Below, piece by piece: positions 1 to 6,231 of a stretch of DNA of 13,589 nt (positions are counted from its first letter, which is position 1; each line of letters opens with the position of its first letter). A model generated the notes under the pieces. The model was not told the origin of the DNA. It saw nothing but the letters and a program-made list of their open reading frames with translations, and made no database searches. The stretch is taken from NCBI GenBank assembly GCA_903932805.1, contig CAIZHO010000486.1, positions 1 through 13,589 of the forward strand, written 5' to 3'. The translations under genes and the position numbers were made by a program. The stretch is from an uncultured Roseiflexaceae bacterium. Lineage in GTDB: Bacteria; Chloroflexota; Chloroflexia; Chloroflexales; Roseiflexaceae.

Positions 1-162
1 AATCAAAAAACGAACAAAGCGAGCGATTTACCACCGCCTCGTTTTTTCATGCATCAATGCGCAATCTACATGACCGACGCATTGCACGAGCAGATAACCG
101 GTAGCAAGGTCGATTTGCGCAACTATTTCGTCACCCTTGGCCCAGATGAAGGCGTGGATTAA
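1..162 (+). CDS. 3' end of an unidentified protein (5' end outside window)
   Basis: This frame is open from the first base to a TAA at 160-162 and gives 53 residues. The last part reads as ordinary protein (for example DLRNYFVTLGPDEGVD at the C-terminus). In-frame ATGs occur at 49 and 70, but neither has a clear Shine-Dalgarno sequence, so I read it as the tail of a longer gene whose start lies upstream. A perfect hairpin terminator 50 bases after the stop supports a real gene end here. I do not recognise the family, and no motif is long enough to name a function. It could instead be a small complete protein of about 30-38 residues, or chance. Confidence 0.42.
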   Translation, partial: NQKTNKASDLPPPRFFMHQCAIYMTDALHEQITGSKVDLRNYFVTLGPDEGVD

Positions 163-212
163 CCCAATTCCCACACCTCTATCAGTTAAAAATGAATTAA
201 ATGAATCTAACG

Positions 213-237
213 AAAACAGGGCGATTTGCCCTGTTTT
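213..237 (+). terminator. Perfect-stem intrinsic terminator
   Basis: The arms AAAACAGGGC (213-222) and GCCCTGTTTT (228-237) pair perfectly over 10 bp around a GATTT loop. The T-run is formed by the 3' arm, and the matching A-run lies in the 5' arm, so it could stop transcription from either side. It most likely ends the gene whose stop is at 162, and it separates that gene from the promoter at 242. Confidence 0.8.
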
Positions 238-241
238 GTGC

Positions 242-269
242 TTGACAATGCATGCACACGGTCTATACT
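242..269 (+). promoter_or_regulatory. Near-consensus sigma-70 promoter
   Basis: A perfect TTGACA (242-247) and a TATACT (264-269) are separated by 16 bases. This is the best -35/-10 pair I see in the window. It lies directly after the terminator at 213-237 and points toward doxX. The predicted transcription start is near 276, which leaves about 260 bases of leader before the doxX ATG at 538. It may drive doxX, a small RNA, or both. Confidence 0.65.
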
Positions 270-275
270 GACGTG

Positions 276-537
276 CAATCGGGCACGCAACGGACGGATG
301 ACGTTCGACGGATCCGCCCACACCAGCGTCGGTGAGCTGGTCCATTATTTGTCATATCCATGCGTAATACATCGTCGCAGATAGTTGTGTCGGCACGATG
401 ATCGTGCAGGTCTGCGGCAAGATACGCGCTATAGTGCCTGTAGTATTTGGACACGAGTGGGTTGATGCCCATATCCCGGGTCATGCACATTGTTTGGAAT
501 CACCTTGATATATCTGTAGCTCGGAAGGAGCTCCCGA
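276..537 (+). other. Long leader or intergenic region before doxX
   Basis: There is no convincing gene in this stretch. It holds a 6-bp stem ACCAGC/GCTGGT with an 8-base loop (322-341), the palindrome at 393-407, and short plus-strand frames at 298-384 (28 aa) and 398-508 (36 aa). A minus-strand frame runs over 263-490 (75 aa). Just before doxX, AGCTC (518-522) can pair with GAGCT (528-532), which would bury part of the ribosome-binding site GGAAGGAG (523-530). The region therefore has the elements of a regulated leader, but it matches no riboswitch that I recognise. Confidence 0.35.
393..407. promoter_or_regulatory. 15-base palindrome, possible operator
   Basis: GCACGAT-G-ATCGTGC has perfect 7-base arms around a single central base. 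That geometry suits a dimeric DNA-binding protein better than an RNA hairpin, although a 5-bp stem with a 5-base loop is possible. It lies inside the predicted doxX leader, about 120 bases downstream of the predicted start of transcription. No regulator gene adjoins it. Confidence 0.35.
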
Positions 538-1113
538 ATGAGTGAGCGCATCACCAGTCCCGTCCAACTCCGTGAGTCAATGGTGGCCCACCTCTTGTTT
601 GCAGACCCACGAGCCAGCATAATTTGGCTGATTGTCCGCATATGGGTCGGCTATCAGTGGCTCGAGTCGGGGTGGGGCAAAATCACCAATCCCGCAGGGG
701 TGTGGGTCGGCGCCAAGGCAGGTGTGGCGATCAGCGGATTTGTCCAGGGCGCAATCGAAAAAGCATCCGGCGAACACCCCGCCGTCCAGCAGTGGTATGC
801 CGATTTTTTGACGAATGCTGTACTCCCCAACGCATCGTTGTTTGGCTATCTGGTGGCATTTGGGGAAGTCGCTGTCGGGCTCGGCCTTATCCTGGGTCTG
901 CTGACCGGTATTGCTGCCTTCTTTGGCGTGGTCATGAATACCAACTTTCTGCTCGCCGGCACCGTCAGCATCAATCCAATGTTACTTATCCCCAGCATTT
1001 TTCTGATGTTGGCATGGCGCAACGCGGGTTGGCTCGGGCTCGACCGCTTTGCGTTGCCGCTGGTGGGGACCCCGTGGCAGTCCGGCGCGGTCTTTGATCA
1101 CGCCAAAGCGTAG
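538..1113 (+). CDS. DoxX family membrane protein
   Basis: This 191-residue protein has the features of the DoxX/DoxD-like family: small four-helix membrane proteins, some of which are subunits of thiosulfate:quinone oxidoreductase, while most have no known role. A hydrophobic segment near residues 28-47 carries the conserved Arg34 and the GWGK turn (45-48). Further membrane segments lie near 101-120, 122-141 and 146-160, ending in a WLGLDRF motif (165-171). The loop at residues 50-100, which includes GFVQGAIEKA, is also found in longer actinobacterial and chloroflexal members. The start is fixed by GGAAGGAG at 523-530, seven bases before the ATG. No partner oxidase or sulfur gene is adjacent, so I assign the family only. 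It converges on the FAD oxidase gene. Confidence 0.88.
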   Translation: MSERITSPVQLRESMVAHLLFADPRASIIWLIVRIWVGYQWLESGWGKITNPAGVWVGAKAGVAISGFVQGAIEKASGEHPAVQQWYADFLTNAVLPNASLFGYLVAFGEVAVGLGLILGLLTGIAAFFGVVMNTNFLLAGTVSINPMLLIPSIFLMLAWRNAGWLGLDRFALPLVGTPWQSGAVFDHAKA

Positions 1114-1160
1114 CATCTTCGGCGAATTCTCATCAACGTCACGACGGCGGAACGTACGTC

Positions 1161-1200
1161 AAAAAAGCGACCACCACACGCCTTGCGTGCGGTGGTCGCT
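1161..1200 (-). terminator. Intrinsic terminator of the FAD oxidase gene
   Basis: A 15-bp stem with one mismatch (1166-1180 with 1186-1200, loop CCTTG) is flanked at 1161-1166 by six A residues. On the minus strand these become a T-run directly after the hairpin. It lies 17 bases past the minus-strand stop at 1217. No T-run follows it on the plus strand, so it would be a weaker terminator for doxX, but the hairpin is shared by both converging transcripts. Confidence 0.8.
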
Positions 1201-1216
1201 CATATCCGTGGCTCCA

Positions 1217-2341
1217 TTAGGCGAGCAGTGTATCGACCAGGACACGCCCAATAGCGTCGCTGCTTTTGGCTAACGATCCATTGCAGCCGACCATCGTTGC
1301 GACCTGCTCATGCACCTTTTGTATCTGTGGGACCCCGCTCGGGGTGCGGGTGATGACGCAAGGGACCGACTGGAAGCTGAGCCAGTCGATGCCGCGGAAC
1401 AACGACTGGATCAAACCAATCTGCGCCGCGTGGGTTGCACTGGCATCGCCTGCGCTGATCCATTGACGGAGTGCTGCAGGTGTCTCGAAGAACGCATCGT
1501 AGACACTATTGCTCCCCAGCTTGAGGTACCATTTGCTGTCCGGATATTTGACCGGCGGCGTCAAATACGCATCCGAGATGATATCTGATTGGCAGTCGAT
1601 CATCATACTGGGCATGTCGCGCAGGGCCTGGGCCTGAGCAGCCGAGACTTCTGCGAGGGTGACGGTTTCGCTTTTGATGGTGTGAGCAATCGGCGACGGC
1701 AAGAGTCCACTCAGGCCGTTATATGCCCCGGCTGCGATGATGGCTCGGTGTGCGCGGTATGTCTGCCCTGCAGCAGTGTGCACCGTGACTTCGCTTGCCG
1801 TTGGGACAACCGCTGTGACGATGTCTCGTTCCAGCTGGGCGCCATGCTGGACAGCCAGCACGAGGTGGGCAGCGACCATGCGGCGTGGATTGATGATCCC
1901 CGATGGGGGGCCATCGTAGACGCCTGCATACGGCAAATCAGGAGCCAACATGGGGAACTGTGTGGTCATGCTACCAATTGGGTAATCCGTATAGCGAAAG
2001 CCCAAGGCTACTTCGAGGTCGGGCCGAATGCGGGTGTAACTGAAGTGTTCGAGGGATGCACTCAGGCTGAGCGTCCCACAGGGATGATAAAAATCGATGC
2101 CGCTGCGCTGTTCGATGTCGCGGTAGCGCGACATCGACTCCCATGCCCATCGGGCGAGTTCGACGTTGCGTGCCGACCGATGTGCCAACCGCCCTTGGTC
2201 ATAATGACTGCTCCACACCTGGTGCGTTGCTCGCGGGGCTTCGTTGGGACCAATGACCCGTACTTGCATGCCACGACGACTGGCGTGGTGCGCGGCGGCT
2301 GCACCAATTGGGCCAGCCCCGATGACAATGACGTCGTCCAT
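1217..2341 (-). CDS. FAD-dependent oxidoreductase, DAO / sarcosine oxidase-like
   Basis: This 374-residue soluble flavoprotein belongs to the D-amino-acid oxidase superfamily. The N-terminal dinucleotide fold begins VIVIGAGPIG with GxGxxG at residues 8-13. A SSHYDQGR segment (44-51) occupies the flavin-contacting position typical of monomeric sarcosine and N-methyl amino acid oxidases. The C-terminal GCNGSLAKSSDAIG block is the second FAD-binding signature. Cys328, in VPCVITRTP, aligns by eye with the cysteine that carries covalent FAD in monomeric sarcosine oxidase (KCMYTxTP). The likely reaction is oxidative deamination or demethylation of an amine, with an unknown substrate. I chose the ATG at 2341 because GGAG lies nine bases upstream; a TTG ten codons earlier is also in frame. 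The gene stands alone between its terminator and the control region at 2380-2400. Confidence 0.85.
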   Translation of the reverse strand: MDDVIVIGAGPIGAAAAHHASRRGMQVRVIGPNEAPRATHQVWSSHYDQGRLAHRSARNVELARWAWESMSRYRDIEQRSGIDFYHPCGTLSLSASLEHFSYTRIRPDLEVALGFRYTDYPIGSMTTQFPMLAPDLPYAGVYDGPPSGIINPRRMVAAHLVLAVQHGAQLERDIVTAVVPTASEVTVHTAAGQTYRAHRAIIAAGAYNGLSGLLPSPIAHTIKSETVTLAEVSAAQAQALRDMPSMMIDCQSDIISDAYLTPPVKYPDSKWYLKLGSNSVYDAFFETPAALRQWISAGDASATHAAQIGLIQSLFRGIDWLSFQSVPCVITRTPSGVPQIQKVHEQVATMVGCNGSLAKSSDAIGRVLVDTLLA

Positions 2342-2379
2342 AGAAGAACGCTCCGTTGGTTGCAAAAACAATGAATCTC

Positions 2380-2385
2380 ATTATA
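2380..2385 (-). promoter_or_regulatory. Candidate -10 box for the FAD oxidase gene
   Basis: TATAAT is read on the minus strand about 40 bases upstream of the ATG at 2341. I see no good -35 at the usual distance (the nearest is a weak TTTGCA-like hexamer), so the call rests on the perfect -10 and its position. It overlaps the left arm of the palindrome at 2382-2397. Confidence 0.4.
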
Positions 2386-2397
2386 CCGATTGGTATA
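2382..2397. promoter_or_regulatory. Palindrome TATACC-GATT-GGTATA, possible operator
   Basis: Perfect 6-base arms are separated by 4 bases. The site overlaps a minus-strand TATAAT on its left and a plus-strand TATACT on its right, so a bound dimer would cover both divergent -10 elements. The size suits a TetR-, MarR- or GntR-type regulator, but none is encoded in the window. Part of the symmetry follows from two back-to-back -10 boxes, so it may be less special than it looks. Confidence 0.4.
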
Positions 2398-2399
2398 CT
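2391..2399 (+). promoter_or_regulatory. Candidate extended -10 promoter toward hrcA
   Basis: TGG-TATACT is an extended -10 element (TGn followed by TATAnT) pointing toward hrcA. No -35 is evident at 17 bases. It would give a leader of about 200 bases before the hrcA ATG at 2608, so it may be a second, upstream hrcA promoter. Confidence 0.35.
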
Positions 2400-2526
2400 A
2401 TGCAAAACCTCCACATCTCACGTTTCTTTTATTTGCAGAACGAGAACATGCTGTCCAAGCGGACACGTATTCTGCGATGGAGACCTCACCCAACGGCATA
2501 CGAACGGCCGTCGTGCTGGCGGTTTA

Positions 2527-2535
2527 TGCTACAAT
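2527..2535 (+). promoter_or_regulatory. Candidate hrcA operon promoter (extended -10)
   Basis: TGC-TACAAT matches an extended -10 element, with predicted start of transcription near 2542 and a leader of about 65 bases to the hrcA ATG. No good -35 is visible. The form resembles the TGC-TAAGAT element before the dehydrogenase operon at 11484-11492. It directly precedes the palindrome at 2540-2549. Confidence 0.4.
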
Positions 2536-2539
2536 ACAC

Positions 2540-2581
2540 CGTACGTACGAGCGGCAGCGCGAGGCGTTGTTGTGGTACGAG
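2540..2581. promoter_or_regulatory. Palindrome plus 7-base direct repeats before hrcA
   Basis: CGTACGTACG (2540-2549) is a perfect palindrome that would sit on the predicted transcription start. GTACGAG occurs at 2545-2551 and again at 2575-2581, thirty bases apart, close to three helical turns. The classical HrcA operator CIRCE (TTAGCACTC-N9-GAGTGCTAA) is not found between 2342 and 2607, so these repeats are the best candidates for an operator. This is inference only. Confidence 0.25.
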
Positions 2582-2607
2582 ATGTGACCGTTACACCGGG
2601 GGTCGAG

Positions 2608-3696
2608 ATGTTTGCAGAGATGACCGAGCGTCGCCGGCAGATACTCAAACTGGTCATACAAGAATATGTCGCATCGTCAGCACCTGTTGCGTCTGAACAT
2701 TTGGTTCGCCGCTATGGGATGACGGTCTCTTCGGCGACCATTCGCAACGAATTGGCTGCACTCGAGGATCTGGGCTACTTGACGCACTTCCATACGTCTG
2801 CAGGGCGTGTGCCGACCGACGCAGGGTATCGTTTTTTTGTCGAAAACCTGATGGACCGGCCGACGTTGGCGACGCACGAAGAACACGCCATCCGTCAGCA
2901 GTTTTTGACGGCACACACAACACTCGATCAGTGGATCCACATGGCGGGTGCGGTGATGGCGCGGACTGCCCAAAATGTTTCGGTCGTGGTACCGCCACGG
3001 GGTCCGGTTGTGCGCTTGCGCAACGTGCATCTCGTGCCCATCCACGATACGGTTATTTTGGCAGTGATGGTCTTGCACGACGGGATGGTGCGTCAGCAAA
3101 CGTTTGTGACTGACCAGCCGCAGCCCATCGACGAGTTGCAACGACTCGCCAATGTGATGAATGCGCTGTGCCACGATGCATCGGTCGGACAAATCCGTGA
3201 TCGGATGGATGCGGTGACCGACGCAAATCTCGGGTTGTTGCGCCAGGTGGTTGATCTGGTCTGTGCAACCCTGCGCATCTATGACGATGCGTTGTCAATC
3301 GATATTCGCTCCGATGGACTACTCGAGATGTTCAATCAGCCCGAGTTTGCCCAGACGGATCGTGTCAAACACATGCTCGAACTCGTGCAGTCGAGCGGTG
3401 CACTCGCCCCGCTCATCCCACAAATCACCCAGAGTGATGGGGTGCAAGTGTTCATCGGGGCAGAGTCGCAACGACCAGACCTGCGTGAAGTGAGCATGGT
3501 CCTCGCACGCTATGGGATGGACAACGAGATGGTCGGCGTGCTGGGGGTGGTCGGACCAACCCGCATGCCGTATGCACGCGCCATCGCGACCGTGCGCTAC
3601 ATCGCGGGTGTGATGAGTGATTTGGTCTACGAACTACACGGCGAATCACGTGCAGAACGTGACGCTTCTTTCCATGGTTTACCGAACGGAGAATGA
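2608..3696 (+). CDS. hrcA: Heat-inducible transcription repressor HrcA
   Basis: HrcA represses chaperone operons and is itself kept active by a chaperonin in the species studied. The 362-residue product has the N-terminal winged helix (about residues 6-80), with the SSATIRNEL recognition region (41-49) and the HTSAGRVPTDAGYR wing (62-75) that define the family. The C-terminal HrcA domain ends with VVGPTRMPYARAI and a helix near residues 315-350. The frame stays open far upstream, but homologues begin just before the TERRRQIL helix. GGGGGT at 2598-2603, four bases before the ATG at 2608, is the only plausible Shine-Dalgarno sequence. An ATG at 2620 is the alternative. grpE starts one base after the stop, so the two genes should be translated together. 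Confidence 0.95.
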   Translation: MFAEMTERRRQILKLVIQEYVASSAPVASEHLVRRYGMTVSSATIRNELAALEDLGYLTHFHTSAGRVPTDAGYRFFVENLMDRPTLATHEEHAIRQQFLTAHTTLDQWIHMAGAVMARTAQNVSVVVPPRGPVVRLRNVHLVPIHDTVILAVMVLHDGMVRQQTFVTDQPQPIDELQRLANVMNALCHDASVGQIRDRMDAVTDANLGLLRQVVDLVCATLRIYDDALSIDIRSDGLLEMFNQPEFAQTDRVKHMLELVQSSGALAPLIPQITQSDGVQVFIGAESQRPDLREVSMVLARYGMDNEMVGVLGVVGPTRMPYARAIATVRYIAGVMSDLVYELHGESRAERDASFHGLPNGE

Positions 3697-3697
3697 C

Positions 3698-4225
3698 ATG
3701 ACGACGAACCCTACACCTGAACAACACGACGAAGCCCCCCAAGAAGCTCCTGCTTCGTCTGATCTGCAAGCCCGGATTGACGCCCTCGAAAAGGAAGTCG
3801 CTGAGCACAAAGATGCATACTTGCGTGCCACCGCTGATTACAAAAACCTCAAGCGCCGCTACGATGCCGAACGCATCGAACTGATATCGCGGGCAGGTGC
3901 GTCGTTGTTGCTCAAACTGCTCCCCGTGGTTGACGACATTGAGCGTGCGGTTGCGAGTGTCACACCCGATGTGGAGGGGACCTTGTGGTGCAAGGGGTTC
4001 CGCCTCATTCCGCAGAAGTTCCAGAATCTCCTCGACAGCGAAGGGGTCACTGCAGTCGCCGCCGTTGGTCAGCCGTTTGATCCGAATATCCACGAGGCGA
4101 TTGCCTACGAGCCCTGTGATGCAGACAAAGACGGTCACGTGGTCGCCGAGTTGCAGCGTGGCTATTTGTTGCGCGACAAAATTCTGCGCCCCGCTATGGT
4201 CAAGGTCGGCCAAAAAACCACGTAA
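3698..4225 (+). CDS. grpE: Nucleotide exchange factor GrpE
   Basis: GrpE is a homodimer that releases ADP from DnaK so the chaperone can rebind ATP and free its client. The protein has 175 residues, slightly short for the family. It has an acidic, disordered N-terminus (1-20), a long coiled-coil helix (about 22-65) with the AYLRATADYKNLKRR signature (40-54), the LLPVVDDIERA helix (75-84), and a beta domain with FDPNIHEAIAYEP (127-139) and GYLLRDKILRPAMVKV (155-170). GGAG at 3688-3691 gives a six-base spacing to the ATG at 3698. An ATG far upstream in the same frame would overlap hrcA and lacks family similarity. The GrpE start lies one base after the hrcA stop, and dnaK follows after 63 bases. 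Confidence 0.95.
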   Translation: MTTNPTPEQHDEAPQEAPASSDLQARIDALEKEVAEHKDAYLRATADYKNLKRRYDAERIELISRAGASLLLKLLPVVDDIERAVASVTPDVEGTLWCKGFRLIPQKFQNLLDSEGVTAVAAVGQPFDPNIHEAIAYEPCDADKDGHVVAELQRGYLLRDKILRPAMVKVGQKTT

Positions 4226-4241
4226 TTTGACAGGGGGCAGG

Positions 4242-4255
4242 TGCACACCGGTGCA
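4242..4255. promoter_or_regulatory. Inverted repeat TGCAC-ACCG-GTGCA in the grpE-dnaK gap
   Basis: Perfect 5-base arms around ACCG lie in the 63-base gap between grpE and dnaK. They include the 8-base palindrome CACCGGTG at 4246-4253. A TTGACA occurs just upstream at 4227-4232, but I find no -10 at the right distance, so an internal dnaK promoter is not supported. In RNA this would be a short hairpin about 25 bases before the dnaK ribosome-binding site. Confidence 0.25.
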
Positions 4256-4288
4256 TTTGGGGGTTTGTAGACGTATGACGAGGAATGC

Positions 4289-6190
4289 ATGTCGAAAGTC
4301 ATAGGAATCGATCTGGGCACCACCAATTCGGTCATGGCGGTCATGGAAGGCGGCGAACCCACCATCATCCCCAACGCAGAAGGCTTGCGTCTGACACCGT
4401 CGGTCGTTGCATTCAGCAAATCAGGCGAGCGATTGGTTGGTCAGGTTGCAAAGCGCCAAGCTGTGGTCAACCCCGAGCAGACGGTGTTTTCGGCAAAGCG
4501 CTTCCTCGGGAGAAAATACGCAGACGCTGACGTACAATCTGACACGAGCATGGTGCCATACCATCTCGTCAGTGCAGAAAATGGCGATGTCAATATTACC
4601 TTGACCGGACGGAACTATGCCGTCCCCGAGATTTCGGCCATGGTTCTGCAAAAGCTCAAACTCGACGCAGAAGCGTTCCTTGGTGAACCAGTCAGTCAGG
4701 CAGTAATTACCGTCCCTGCGTATTTCAATGATGCACAGCGCCAAGCGACCAAAGATGCAGGTCGCATCGCTGGTCTCGAGGTGTTGCGGATTATCAACGA
4801 ACCGACTGCTTCGGCGTTGGCATATGGGCTCGACAATAACATCACCCACCAGACCATTGTCGTCTATGACATGGGTGGTGGGACATTTGACGTCTCGATT
4901 CTCGAGCTCAATGACAGCATGTTTGAAGTTCTTGCTACCAACGGTGACACGCATTTGGGCGGTGATGACTTCGACGAACGTATCGTCCATTACCTCATTG
5001 ACATGTTCCAACAGGACACGGGCATCGATGTACGCGCAGATCGTACTGCATTACAGCGTATGCGTGAAGCCGCTGAAAAAGCCAAGATGGAGCTGTCATC
5101 GGTGATGAAGAGCGAAATCAATTTGCCGTTTATCGCAGCCGATGCCGCTGGACCACGTCACCTCACCGTCGAGCTGACACGAGCAAAGCTCGAGTCGCTG
5201 ACCAAAGATTTGGTCGAACGTTCATTAGAGCCGGTCCGCAAAGCGCTCGCTGATGCGCACCTCAAACCAGATGACATCGAAGAAGTCGTTCTCGTGGGGG
5301 GGCAGACACGGATGCCGGCCATCCAAACGGCTGTCAAAAAGTTCTTTAAAAAAGATCCGCACAAAGGAATTAACCCGGATGAAGTGGTAGCCATTGGTGC
5401 CGCCATTCAAGCAGGCGTATTGTCGGGTGAAGTCCAGGATGTCTTGTTGCTGGATGTTACGCCGCTGACCCTCGGTATCGAGACGTCCGGCGGGGTGATG
5501 ACCACGTTGATCCCGCGCAATACGACGGTACCGACACTCAAGAGTCAGGTGTTCTCGACTGCCCAAGATAACCAGCCTGCCGTAGAAGTCCATGTCTTGC
5601 AGGGGGAACGTGTCGAAGCAATCAACAATAAGCTCCTTGGGAACTTTATCTTGGATGGCATTCCTGAGGCCAAACGCGGCAGCCCAAAGATTGAAGTGAC
5701 GTTTGACATCGATGCGGACGGCATCTTGAATGTCCGCGCGCGTGATGTCAACACGGATCGCGAACAACACATCACGATTACTGCGTCGTCTGGGCTTACC
5801 CAAGCCGAAATCGATGCACGCGTGGTCGAAGCCGCCCTGTATGCCGAAGACGATCGCCGCAAGCGTGATCTCGTCGCGCTCCAAAACCGCGTCGAAACAT
5901 TAGTCTATACCGCACAGCAGCTCCTAAACGAGGATGAGACGTTGTCGGATGCACGCAAACAAATCCTCGAGGAAGCTCTCTCTGCGGTCAACCGCGCCTG
6001 GGAAAGCACGGATCCCCAAGTTATCAGTAATGCAATAGCCGACATCACCATTGTGCTCCATGATGTACAGAACAAACATCGTGCCGACGCGCAGAGCATT
6101 ACCGATGAAATCAATCAGATAGACCCTGCGAACGCACTAGCCCCTGCACAATTACTCAGTAGCTTGCTTGATCGGATTCGATCGCGCTGA
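4289..6190 (+). CDS. dnaK: Hsp70 chaperone DnaK
   Basis: DnaK is the ATP-driven chaperone of the Hsp70 cycle. The 633-residue product has a full nucleotide-binding domain: GIDLGTTNS (6-14), Lys70, [12 protein letters not shown] (169-180 with Glu171), YDMGGGTFD (193-201) and VGGQTRMP (336-343). Then come the LLLDV linker (386-390) and the substrate-binding domain with GGVMTTL (401-407) and NQPAVEVHV (428-436). The N-terminal lobe carries the long insert seen in E. coli but not in B. subtilis DnaK (about residues 75-105). The C-terminus is odd. It ends LLDRIRSR, with no acidic tail of the VVDAEFEEV type, and the conserved substrate-domain stretch usually read near GER.xAxDN and GIPPAPRGxP here reads GERVEAINN and [15 protein letters not shown] at 4280-4284 precedes the ATG. 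dnaJ follows after 41 bases. Confidence 0.96.
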   Translation: MSKVIGIDLGTTNSVMAVMEGGEPTIIPNAEGLRLTPSVVAFSKSGERLVGQVAKRQAVVNPEQTVFSAKRFLGRKYADADVQSDTSMVPYHLVSAENGDVNITLTGRNYAVPEISAMVLQKLKLDAEAFLGEPVSQAVITVPAYFNDAQRQATKDAGRIAGLEVLRIINEPTASALAYGLDNNITHQTIVVYDMGGGTFDVSILELNDSMFEVLATNGDTHLGGDDFDERIVHYLIDMFQQDTGIDVRADRTALQRMREAAEKAKMELSSVMKSEINLPFIAADAAGPRHLTVELTRAKLESLTKDLVERSLEPVRKALADAHLKPDDIEEVVLVGGQTRMPAIQTAVKKFFKKDPHKGINPDEVVAIGAAIQAGVLSGEVQDVLLLDVTPLTLGIETSGGVMTTLIPRNTTVPTLKSQVFSTAQDNQPAVEVHVLQGERVEAINNKLLGNFILDGIPEAKRGSPKIEVTFDIDADGILNVRARDVNTDREQHITITASSGLTQAEIDARVVEAALYAEDDRRKRDLVALQNRVETLVYTAQQLLNEDETLSDARKQILEEALSAVNRAWESTDPQVISNAIADITIVLHDVQNKHRADAQSITDEINQIDPANALAPAQLLSSLLDRIRSR

Positions 6191-6231
6191 CTCCTGGTGG
6201 GATCGACATACATGTCTGGTAGGAAGACGAG

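Noticed and set aside
263..490. Minus-strand 75-codon frame with a possible AAGGTGA ribosome-binding site
   Set aside because: The first 40 residues look plausible, but the C-terminal part is Arg/Cys-rich like a random frame, I recognise no family, and it would end inside the plus-strand promoter at 242-269. It remains possible at low probability.
298..508. Two short plus-strand frames (28 and 36 codons) that together might be a frameshifted small gene or leader peptides
   Set aside because: Neither has a good ribosome-binding site, they match no family I know, and joining them needs an unsupported frameshift.
1589..2374. Plus-strand 261-codon frame opposite the FAD oxidase
   Set aside because: It is the antisense shadow of a clear flavoprotein gene, with no recognisable domain and a Cys/Arg-rich random composition.
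2477..2587. 36-codon plus-strand frame ending 20 bases before hrcA
   Set aside because: The composition is plausible, but there is no ribosome-binding site, and it would contain the candidate hrcA promoter at 2527-2535.
2356..2607. Extended N-terminus of HrcA (84 extra codons in frame)
   Set aside because: The extension is unlike any HrcA N-terminus, spans the predicted promoters, and the family begins at the TERRRQIL helix.
4227..4232. TTGACA in the grpE-dnaK gap as the -35 of a separate dnaK promoter
   Set aside because: No acceptable -10 hexamer lies 15-19 bases downstream.
3452..4246. Minus-strand 264-codon frame opposite hrcA and grpE
   Set aside because: It is antisense to two well-identified genes and has no family similarity or start signals.
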